Below are positions 55,413-64,000 of a DNA stretch of 64,000 nt, one piece after another. The first letter of the stretch is position 1; the number at the start of each line of letters is the position of its first letter. The DNA lies in NCBI GenBank assembly GCA_023375785.1, contig SZWC01003923.1:66460-130459 (forward strand). The letters are read 5' to 3'. A program made the translations under genes and the position numbers. Origin of the DNA: Penium margaritaceum. Lineage: Eukaryota > Streptophyta > Zygnematophyceae > Desmidiales > Peniaceae. The notes under the pieces are model-generated. The model did no database searches. It was given only the letters and a program-made list of their open reading frames with translations, and was not told the DNA's origin.

Positions 55413-56354
55413 CCAAAAAAGGCTTGTTCACGGACGAAGCTAGATGCCTCATACTTGAGGGTGTTTGACTCTACTGCCTGGGCAAAGGTCCAAGCAGGAA
55501 AAGGAAGTGGCAAGCNNNNNNNNNNNNNNNNNNNNNNNNNNNNNNNNNNNNNNNNNNNNNNNNNNNNNNNNNNNNNNNNNNNNNNNNNNNNNNNNNNNNN
55601 NNNNNNNNNNNNNNNNNNNNNNNNNNNNNNNNNNNNNNNNNNNNNNNNNNNNNNNNNNNNNNNNNNNNNNNNNNNNNNNNNNNNNNNNNNNNNNNNNNNN
55701 NNNNNNNNNNNNNNNNNNNNNNNNNNNNNNNNNNNNNNNNNNNNNNNNNNNNNNNNNNNNNNNNNNNNNNNNNNNNNNNNNNNNNNNNNNNNNNNNNNNN
55801 NNNNNNNNNNNNNNNNNNNNNNNNNNNNNNNNNNNNNNNNNNNNNNNNNNNNNNNNNNNNNNNNNNNNNNNNNNNNNNNNNNNNNNNNNNNNNNNNNNNN
55901 NNNNNNNNNNNNNNNNNNNNNNNNNNNNNNNNNNNNNNNNNNNNNNNNNNNNNNNNNNNNNNNNNNNNNNNNNNNNNNNNNNNNNNNNNNNNNNNNNNNN
56001 NNNNNNNNNNNNNNNNNNNNNNNNNNNNNNNNNNNNNNNNNNNNNNNNNNNNNNNNNNNNNNNNNNNNNNNNNNNNNNNNNNNNNNNNNNNNNNNNNNNN
56101 NNNNNNNNNNNNNNNNNNNNNNNNNNNNNNNNNNNNNNNNNNNNNNNNNNNNNNNNNNNNNNNNNNNNNNNNNNNNNNNNNNNNNNNNNNNNNNNNNNNN
56201 NNNNNNNNNNNNNNNNNNNNNNNNNNNNNNNNNNNNNNNNNNNNNNNNNNNCCAAAAAAGGCTTGTTCACGGACGAAGCTAGATGCCTCATACTTGAGGG
56301 TGTTTGACTCTACTGCCTGGGCAAAGGTCCAAGCAGGAAAAGGAAGTGGCAAGC
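55413..56354. other. Assembly gap (736 N) flanked by an identical 103-bp repeat
   Basis: The N run covers 55516-56251. The 103 bases before it (55413-55515) and after it (56252-56354) appear identical, both beginning CCAAAAAAGGCTTGTTCACG and ending AAGGAAGTGGCAAGC. Other CopB copies have this integrase segment once. The likeliest reading is overlapping contig ends wrongly kept apart, with no real missing sequence. Long frames read across the N are artefacts. Confidence 0.92.
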
Positions 56355-57770
56355 AAGATGTACGTGCTCGTAAGTTTGTAATGGTTGGATACGACATTGC
56401 ACACAAGGCGTATAGACCGTGGGACCAAGCGACAGGAAAGCTCATCAGGAGCCTAGATTTTGAGTTTGAAGGTAGGACACTCGAGAAGAGAGTGTCGCTA
56501 GATCTTGTCCATGCTCCTAAATCAGGAGAGAAGATTGTGTTGCTCGAGTCAGGTAGTCAAGCACCTGAAAAGTGGCGGATGGTGCGAATGAAGGATGGTA
56601 CTTGAGGGAGAGTGGCTGGGTAGGCTGACACAACGACGGACTCTGACATTTAGTCTGAGTTGTTTGAGTCAAAAACCAAGGCCGGAGGCTCTTCTTCAAA
56701 TAACAGATTACTGGCAGCACACAAGCAACAGAAGAAACTAAGTCTTGAAGCACCACTAGCAATACTCCGTCGAAGTACACGCCACAAGAAACCTCTGTCA
56801 AAGTACGATACTGGGAGTGTAGAATGGACCGGACTCTGCTGGTCATGCTTGGCTCAGGGAGAGCCTGTGATTATAACGGAGACCTTGAACATGCCACATA
56901 CGGCCATGTAGAAGGAGGCAGTGGATAGCAAAGTTGCCTCCATTGAAGAGAACGAAACATGGGTCCTCGTGGAAAGGTCCCCAAATGTGCACGTGGTAGG
57001 GTCAATGTGAATACTCTAGAAAACGTTCTAGGAACTTTCTTCTATCGACAAGTACAAGGCAAGCGTTGTGGCAAAGGGGTTTTCCCAACGTGTAGGCTCA
57101 AAGTACAAGGATACTTTCGCGCTTATTGTCACCTTTGCCTCCATTACATCCACTGGAGCGTCGCTGTGGCAAAATATGTGGAGGGCCACCTAATGGAGTT
57201 CAAGACAGCTTTCCTCTACGGGAAGCTAGATGAAGAAGTGCTGATAGAAATGCCCAAAGGACTAAAAGTTCCAGAGGGCAAGGTTTGCAAACTTGTCAAA
57301 GCATTTAACGCGATGAAACAAGCCTCAAGAATGAAGTACTAGGAGATGGACGACTTTATGGTCGGACTCACCTTCACACACTGCTAGAATGACCCTAGTG
57401 GCATTGTGCGAGAGGATGCTTGTTGCACTATACGTGAATGATCTAATCCTGTTCTTGTCGTGAGTTGAGTCATTAGATAAAGCTGAAGATAGATCTGAGC
57501 AGCAGGTTCAAGATGAAGGACATGGGTTTGCTGGAGTTCTACCTCGGAATAGCCGTCCACCGGAATCGAGCAACAAGCACCATGGAGCTGAACCAGACAA
57601 ACTACATCATGGGGGTCCTAAAGTGATATGACATGGAGGAGTGCAAGCTCACCAGGACACCCATGATAACAGACATCAAGCTCTCCTCCTCCATGAGTCC
57701 CAGTACAAACGCAAAATGGCGTGAGATGGAGAAAATTCCCTACCAGTCTACAGTAGGCAGCCTCATGCAT

Positions 57771-58237
57771 TGCTACTTTGGAGAAAGTTCCCTTGGTTTA
57801 AACTGGATAGTTTAGCCAGCAAGCACTACCTAGAACACCTGCTTGTGGGTTACACATTCGAGAATTAGTCTCTGGAGTGAGAGCTCCAGCCTAGTGACTA
57901 ACTTTCTTTCAGACTTAAACATGGACAAGAAGGTTCTAAGAGACAAGGTCCTTCTTGGTGGCAGGCGTCACTTGAGGACAACAGGGAGCACCATGTAGGT
58001 ATGGTGGATGATGCAATCCAGATTGCTCCCAAACTGGCTCATCCAAGGAGCTGTTGCACGCCTAGGCTAGAGCCTGGCTGTAAGACTATAAGAACCTCTC
58101 AGTTGCCTGTCATTGAGATCAATTCTTACCTTTGAGACTCCTAATAGAGGAGTCTATAAGAGGCAGACACTACGTAAGCATTGGTTGGTCTAAGCTCCAG
58201 GAAATTGCTCCTTGCGCGAAAATGACCAGGTGTTAAG
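57771..58237 (+). repeat. CopB4 3' LTR, partial
   Basis: CopB LTR from about position 145 (CTTTGGAGAAAGTTCCC) to GACCAGGTGTTAAG, where CopA8 begins. The last five bases TTAAG (58233-58237) should recur after the far end of CopA8, outside the window. Confidence 0.85.
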
Positions 58238-58975
58238 TGTTGGAACAGGAGGAGAGAGGGAGCCTTGGAGCAGCGAGCATGTGTGATTGGAAGGGCATCA
58301 CTTGTGATGAAGAATGGTTATTCAATCACTCAAAATGATAGAGTACATATGATGCTAGAGCTTGGGCAAGTCAGCCCTCCTACAAGCCACACCACTTAGT
58401 CATGGAGGCTAAGGCTCACACACTAGAGTCCATAATCTCACACAAGGGAGGAAATCAGCCTAGCAATCAGGCTGACCACTCACACACGACCTACGGAGCT
58501 AGAAAATGCTCTCATGGCACACTCCTAGTGGTCACATAACCCACAAACCCATGGAGAATCGCCATGTGTCTATGGCTAGCACACAAGGATCTCACCTTAC
58601 CTAAAAAGTAAGGAAAGGTACCTTTATCCTAGTCAGCACACTCTGATAAGGCAATCCTAAGACCAAGGACCTTTTTGGATATTTCTCCGATCAGGTCTTG
58701 ACCCTGGACCTCTTGCCTTTTTCTTTTCTCAGGCTAAGGCATGGAGCCATCACCCATGCCCACCCAGACATCGGCGGTCCATGACCCCCGAAACTTCAAA
58801 AATTCATATCTCCCAATCCGACCGTTGGATCGACCTGAAACTTGGACTGTAGACATTTCGCCACCTCATCTTTCCAATGATGAAGTCGGATTGACGATCT
58901 GAGCAGGCATCTGGTACTTTCCTGGAACTTGCTCCTGTGGACCTGAGACTGAGCCGGATGGCTCCGTTCCCAATA
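58238..58975 (-). repeat. CopA8 3' LTR (738 bp)
   Basis: It runs from TGTTGGAACAGG to CCCAATA, followed by the complement of the polypurine tract (ATCCCCCACTTTGCCGC). The dyad shared with the leader is at about 58813-58832. Confidence 0.93.
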
Positions 58976-58994
58976 ATCCCCCACTTTGCCGCAA

Positions 58995-61900
58995 TCAGAG
59001 TGGACTGAGTCCACATGCCTTCATGCAAAACTGCTGCTTCTCACGGGTCACTGGCTTGGTGCAAAAATCAGCGACCTGCTTGCTGGTTGGAGTAAACTCC
59101 AACTTGATAGCACCCTCCTGGACCATGTGCCTGATGAAGTGAGATGCGATGTCAATGTGCTTAGTGCGTGCATGGTGCTCAGGATTCTTGGCGAGTGCGA
59201 TTGCGCTCGAGTTGTCGATGCGCACAGGAACTGGGACTGCTACACTCCCACTCATCTCCGCCATGAGACGCTGGAGCCAAAGTGCTTCTTTGGCTCCAAA
59301 GCTGAGAGAGACATACTCAGCTTCTATACTCGAGGTGACCACGACCACTTGCCGCTTGCTGCACCAGCTGATGGCACCTCCATTCATGAGAAATACATAT
59401 CCAGACATGGACTTGCAGGTCCGAGGATTTGAAGCCCAATCTGTATGTGTGTAGCCAATGATGCTAATGTCGTTGCCGTAGTAGGTAATGCCAACGTTGA
59501 TGGTTCCAGCAAGGTAGCGGAAGATCTGATTCACTGCCTTCTGGTGCTCCGGTCCACGACTAGCCATGTGCTCGCTCACAGCGCTCACAGCCTGTGCGAG
59601 GTCTGGCCCGGTTGCCACCATCAGGTACATGAGACTGCCAACGGCGCTCTCGTACTTCAGTCGCTCGCCTGCATCTGCTTCTCCAGTGAAGCTCACGAGG
59701 TACTGCCGCATCTCCACCGCTTTAGCGCCTCTACTACAGCGAGAGAGAGAGCGTGATTTACGGGCACGCGTGATCTGGATACCGAGGAAGTATGACGCCT
59801 CCCCGAGATCACACATTTAGAAGCGCTCCTTCATGGCCTTCTTGAACTCCTGCAGTGCAAACATGTTGTTGGAAAGGAGGAGCATGCCATCCACATAGAC
59901 AATGATGATGAGGATCTCATACTCATGCTGCTAGTGATACATGCTATAGTCACACTCTCTGCGCTCAAACCGCATGCACTGCAACGCCGCATCCAACTTC
60001 TGGTTCCAAGCACGCGATGCTTGCTTGAGGCCGTACAGCAATTTCTGCAGCTTGCAAACCAGGTGCTCCTGGCCATCCATGACCAACCTCTCCGGTTGCT
60101 TCATGTAAATCTCCTCCTCCAAGTCACCATCCAAGAATGCCGTCTTGACATCCATGTGGTGAACCTCGAAGTCCTCAGCTGCTACATAAGAGAGGACCGT
60201 GCGCACAGAGGCCAACTTTGCAACAAGGGCAAAAGTTTCCGTGTAGTCGATGCTCTCCTGCTGCGAGTAGCCCTTGGCGACTAGGCTCGCCTTGTACTTT
60301 TCCAAGTTACCATCTGCTCCCCACTTCTTCTTGAAGACCCACTTGCACTTGATCACTTTACGACCAGGTGGACGCTTAGTCACCTCCCACGTACAGTTGT
60401 CCAGCTGCGACTGTATCTCCTGCTGCATGGCTTGTGCCCAATCTGCTGAATCCGGTGCAGCCATGGCCTTCTTGTATGAGGTTGGCTCATTTGAATCTGC
60501 TGCAACTGCAACACTCATCTGTTCTGGTTTCTGCAGCATCCAAAAATGGCCGCGCTCACCAGGCTTGTAACGCACCCTAAGAGGGTACCTTCGACCTGGT
60601 GCTCGAGCGTTAGCGGGCGGCGCGCGCGGTGCTGCTGGCACAACTGCTACTGTTGGTGGTGCTACATCTCCCTCCTCTACTTCTGCCGATGAGGCTGTTG
60701 TATTTGCTGCATCAGACATGGGAGAGTAGACTGATTCTCCCACTGTCATAGTAGAGGAAGGATCAGGAGAGACTAGGTCAGGAAGGATTTCTGCTCCCTC
60801 TGTCTCGTCAAGTGCTCGTTCTGCTGCTTCTTCACAAACAATGTTGGTGCCGATGACGTTGCTCTCCTTGAAGACAACATCCCTAGAGATGATGACGTGG
60901 CCTATATCCCTCTTGTAGAGGTGATAGGCCTTGCTTGCCACGTCATACCCAATCATCAGCATCTGCGCACTCTTTGCGTCCCATTTTTGCCGCTTCTCGT
61001 TGGGCACGTGCATGTGCGCCAAGTTGCCAAATGCTCGCAGATGACCCATGCTCGGTTTCTTGCCAAACAACGCCTCGTACGGCGTCATCTGCTCCAACGC
61101 CTTAGTTGAAATACGCTTTTTGATGTAGACCGCAGTGCTTACGGCTTCAGCCCAGAAGTCGTAGGTCAGCCGAGCCGCGTGCATCATGGAGCGCGCCGAC
61201 TCCACAATGTTACGGTTGGCGCGTTTTGCTACACCGTACTGCTACGGTGAGTACGGTGCGGTACGCTGCGCCTTGATGCCAGCTGCTGCGAGGTAGTCCC
61301 GGAACTCCTTGCTCACGTACTCTCCACCGCAGTTGCTGCGCAGCGCCTTCATCTTTTTGCCAGTCTGGTTCTCCACCATGGCCTTGAACTCCTTGAACCT
61401 ATCAAAGCACTGGTCCGTGGAAGGAAGGAAGTACACAGCAGTGTAACAGCTGAAATCATCAATGAAGGTCAGGAAATACATAGAGCCTCCAAAGCTCTGC
61501 GTCTGCATCGGTCCGCACAAGTCCGTGTGGACGAGCCCCAACACCTCCTTCGCACGCTTCCCTTCCCCAGAGAACGCCTCCAGGTGCTGCTTCCCCTCCA
61601 AACAGCCGATGCACAACTGCTGCTCAAAGTTAGAGATGGTAGGCAGGTCACGCACCATCTGCTTTGCTTGACATTGCTGCAAGGTGCGCATGCCGATGTG
61701 GCCGTAGCGTGCATGCCAGATCTTACCATCTGTCACCTGCACCATTGCTGCAAGACTCTACTCACGCGGGCTCTTGGTCGCCCCGAGGAGGCGGTACATG
61801 TCGCCCTCCTTCACCGACCTGGCCAACTCCTCTCCTGTATCCTTGTTGAAGATGTACCCATAGTTATCATCGAAGACGACACGTAGTCTTGCATTTGTAA

Positions 61901-62045
61901 GAGAGGAGACCGAGAGGAGGTTGAATGCAGCATCAGGTACATACAACACGCCATGGAACACTCCCACTTCAATGCCACGTGGGGTCTCCAACCACATCTC
62001 CACAATCCCAATCCCCTCAGCATACACCACCCGATCATCACCCAT
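58995..62045 (-). pseudogene. CopA8 pol remnant
   Basis: The protease region is about 62045-61760 (AAFNLLSVSSLTNARLRVVFDD). Pre-integrase is about 61745-61600 (WHARYGHIGMRTLQQ). The integrase core is about 61590-61240 (GLVHTDLCGPMQTQSF and YFLTFIDDFSCYTAVYF). An open run of 424 codons (61205-59931) then covers the end of integrase, the linker with PGRRYPLRVRYKPGERGHF and most of RT ([34 protein letters not shown]). RNase H (59816-58995) is open for 273 codons to its natural end, with TKHIDIASHFIRHMVQEG. It is the cleanest CopA RT/RNase H in the window, yet broken overall. Confidence 0.92.
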
Positions 62046-63235
62046 AGCGATACGACGGGGAGGGATGGACAGCAGCTATGTAAACCACTCCTTGTGATGT
62101 GTGAGGCTCTTGGTACATCCTAAGTCCTTGTACCATGCGAGATCCGCCTTCTCCACCTGTGACATGTCAAACTTCGCCATGAAGAGATGGTCGCGCACCT
62201 CCTTGGCCCCATTCATGTTGCCAAAGTGGCGCACACTAGCCTGGTTTTGCTGCTGCTGCTGCTGCTGACGCTTTTGTGACTGCTGCTGCTGCTGTTGCTG
62301 CTTTTGCTGTTGGTGCTGTGATTACTGTTGTATTGCTGCTTCTTTTGGTCCCTCTTCAGCTTGAAACACTCCTTTTTGTAGTGTCCCTCATTCTGGCAGT
62401 AATGGCATTTGCCTTTCTATCTGCCTTTCTGCTGTCCACACTGCTGCTGCTGCTGCTGGTTGCGTGAGCTCGTGGCCACAAAAGCTGCTTCACTACTGTC
62501 GCTGCCATTGCGCTTTGCTGCATTGCGACGCAATTCCAACTGCACCAGGTGTGTGCAGATGAAGTCGAGGTCGAGAGTTGGCTGGCACTCCAGCGTCTCT
62601 CGCACCATGTCGTTGCTAGGTGGGAGTCCCCTCAGCAAGGGGAGGATGAAGCCCGTCTCTTCCATAGGGTTTTTGGCCGCTCTCAACTCCTTCGCCAGCT
62701 CCTTTGCCCTGTCTCGATACCCCTCCATCCCTTCACCACCCTACATTTTCAACGCCATCATCTTTTCCTCCAAAAGCATTAGGAATGCAGGATCCTTGCT
62801 CTCATACTTCTTGCACAAAGTGTCCCACCCCTCCTTTGCAGTAGCCTTGTTACTCACGTACTGAAGATGCGGGTTGGAGATGGTGTTGACAAACAACCTG
62901 TAGGCCTACCTGTCCTTTTTTGCACTCCTCATACGCCGTTGGTACAGCTGCAGAAGAACCCGCATCAGCTGCACCCTTTTGCCGCGTCTTCCCCGCCACC
63001 ACTTGCGCTGCGGTGATGCCTTTTGCCTGTGGAACTGGAGCCAGCTCGTCGCCACTCACCAACTCCCACAAGCCCCTCTCCTCCAAAACAAGGCGGGTAC
63101 GAATCTTCCAAACCGTGAAGTTGGCGCGTCCCTCCAGCCTCTCTAAAGGCTGGGCTGCTATCCAACGCCAGCTACTGCCATTTTGAGCCTTGGTGATGCT
63201 CAGCGCTGCCCTTGGATGGTGGCGCTACCCCTCCT
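62046..63235 (-). pseudogene. CopA8 gag remnant
   Basis: The capsid-like part (about 63200-62540) includes MEERGLWELVSGDE and RDRAKELAKELRAAKNP. The zinc-knuckle region is near 62410-62360, and a glutamine-rich stretch encoded by CAG units lies at about 62330-62250. Order and spacing match CopA5. Confidence 0.85.
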
Positions 63236-63827
63236 TCTGCTGCTGCTTCTGCTAGAAATTTGTCTAACAGAAAATGGACTCTAAATGCCAGCAAAGTGGG
63301 AATTTGGATAAATTGAGCCCACCACTGGAAAATTCAGCTCAAAATCTTTTAGATCGGCGCATAAAACAGGGTCATCAATAGGGGATTTTGAAATATATGC
63401 CCTCTTGAAAACAGGGTATGCTTCTGCTCCTACTCCAACGCAGACCAGCCATCTTGTAGACGGCATTTCTCCCAAACGAATCAATGGATTGCACATATTT
63501 TTACACCAATGGAAAGCTTAGGAAAAATACTACAATGACATGTGCCACATTTTAAAATTGACAAAGAAATGAGAGAGTTATGGTCATCACAAGGCAACAG
63601 TCTTACTCACAGAGAAGACTGTAGTCCTGGCCGACCCCGTTTTGAGCATAACTCTCAATCCAACCGTTGGATCTTCGCGATCTTGAGCTCGATGAAAAGC
63701 TTGTTTCTTGAACTTGAAGATCCGGTGGTTGATTGTCAAATCTGGTGAACGTTTCACCCCAACCCGTCACTCTCAAAGTGACAAACTGTGATGGCCTAAA
63801 GTGGAAGAACCTGGCTCTCATAGCAAA
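63236..63827 (-). other. CopA8 5' leader with decayed primer site
   Basis: The leader is collinear with CopA5 and CopA1. The primer-site complement is recognisable but decayed (GGCTCTCATAGCA, 63813-63825). The dyad CAATCCAACCGTTGGATC is at about 63656-63673. No gene is seen. Confidence 0.8.
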
Positions 63828-64000
63828 TGTTGGAACTAGAGGAGAGAGGGATCCTTGGAGCAGCGAGCATGGGTGATTGGAAGGGTATCACTTGTGCTGA
63901 AGAATGGTTGTTTAATTACTCAAAATGATGGAGTACATATAGTGCTAGAGTTTGGGCAAGTCAGCCCTCTCACAAGGCACACCACTTAGCCATGGAGGCT
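63828..64000 (-). repeat. CopA8 5' LTR, first 173 bp
   Basis: TGTTGGAACTAGAGGAGAGAG and onward match the outer part of the other CopA LTRs. The remainder lies beyond the window end. Confidence 0.9.

Larger units (their letters stand above)
53157..57770 (+). pseudogene. CopB4 gag-pol remnant beyond CopA4
   Basis: It resumes CopB gag. Near 53260 it jumps back to CopB leader and a second gag start (53578), giving a local duplication. The zinc-knuckle region is about 54100-54150 (HNFGKLGHWARKCR-like). The protease region is about 54280-54640 and pre-integrase about 54660-54900 (AELWQRWLGHVANS). Integrase is about 54960-55400 (ALRTDNSGEYEACKGW), followed by the gap and the integrase end (56252-56600). 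RT is about 56780-57560. The beginning of RNase H ends at the LTR piece (57771). Many breaks are present; this is one of the most decayed copies. Confidence 0.85.
29442..58237 (+). mobile_element. CopB4, Ty1/copia element carrying three nested insertions
   Basis: The parts are: 5' LTR pieces (29442-29618 and 39365-39797) split by GypC; leader and gag start (39798-40369); gag to RNase H (53157-57770) beyond CopA4; and a partial 3' LTR (57771-58237) cut by CopA8. Removing the insertions leaves a plus-strand CopB of ordinary size. It is the oldest layer of this half of the window. Both junctions with GypC and CopA4 carry 5-bp target duplications, so this is true nesting and not chance adjacency. 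Many breaks are present. Confidence 0.88.
58238..64000 (-). mobile_element. CopA8, Ty1/copia element, cut by the window edge
   Basis: Minus strand: 3' LTR (58238-58975), RNase H, RT, integrase, protease, gag, leader, and the first 173 bases of the 5' LTR before the window ends. It is inserted antisense in the CopB4 3' LTR. It is well preserved for this window, with open runs of 424 and 273 codons, but still broken several times. If the right LTR continues normally, the element is about 6.3 kb. Confidence 0.92.

Noticed and set aside
55407-56445. Very long frames across the N run
   Set aside because: They consist mostly of unknown bases and are artefacts of the assembly gap.

Overview
This 64 kb window is a graveyard of LTR retrotransposons. 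I found no host gene, no tRNA or rRNA gene and no CRISPR array; almost every base can be assigned to one of three LTR families. The sequence comes from a large, repeat-rich nuclear genome. Primer-binding sites complementary to initiator tRNA-Met of the plant type point to the green lineage (a streptophyte plant or alga). The species cannot be named from the sequence, and two N runs show it is a draft assembly.

The families, named here for convenience, are as follows. CopA is Ty1/copia, about 6.2 kb, with LTRs of about 738 bp (TGTTGGGAA...TTCCAACA) and a primer site matching the 3' end of initiator tRNA-Met. CopB is also Ty1/copia, with LTRs of about 770 bp (TGTTGACC...GGTTGACA); its primer site matches the anticodon arm of initiator tRNA-Met, the half-tRNA mode known from Drosophila copia. 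GypC is a Gypsy-like element of 9.74 kb with 1.39 kb LTRs. It shows gag, a long alanine-rich coiled coil, an integrase and a cluster of PHD-type zinc fingers, but no recognisable reverse transcriptase.

Layout. 1-5296: CopA1 (minus, running off the left edge), inserted in CopB1 (plus, 5297-9071). 9072-11992: an extra CopB LTR, an inverted CopB2 internal piece and an LTR fragment. 11993-18216: CopB3 (plus), LTR to LTR, with a fold-back in its 5' LTR and a small gap in its 3' LTR. 18217-19635: a mosaic of CopA and CopB pieces. 19636-24734: CopA3 (minus), whose LTR lies head to head with a plus-strand CopA LTR. 24738-29441: a mosaic of CopA and CopB fragments. 29442-58237: CopB4 (plus), which carries three nested insertions: GypC in its 5' LTR (target duplication CCTTC), CopA4 in its gag (ATTCT/AGTCT), and CopA5 inside the 5' LTR of CopA4 (CCATG/CCGTG). 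A lone CopB LTR also lies in CopA4. 58238-64000: CopA8 (minus), running off the right edge.

The nesting gives a relative order: CopB4 before CopA4 before CopA5, and GypC after CopB4. All elements are broken. LTR pairs differ by very roughly a tenth of positions by eye, so they look old and probably silenced. The points most worth a second look are GypC (integrase plus PHD fingers without reverse transcriptase), the use of two different parts of one tRNA as primer by two coexisting copia families, the repeated inverted (fold-back) junctions, and an assembly gap flanked by identical 103-bp ends.
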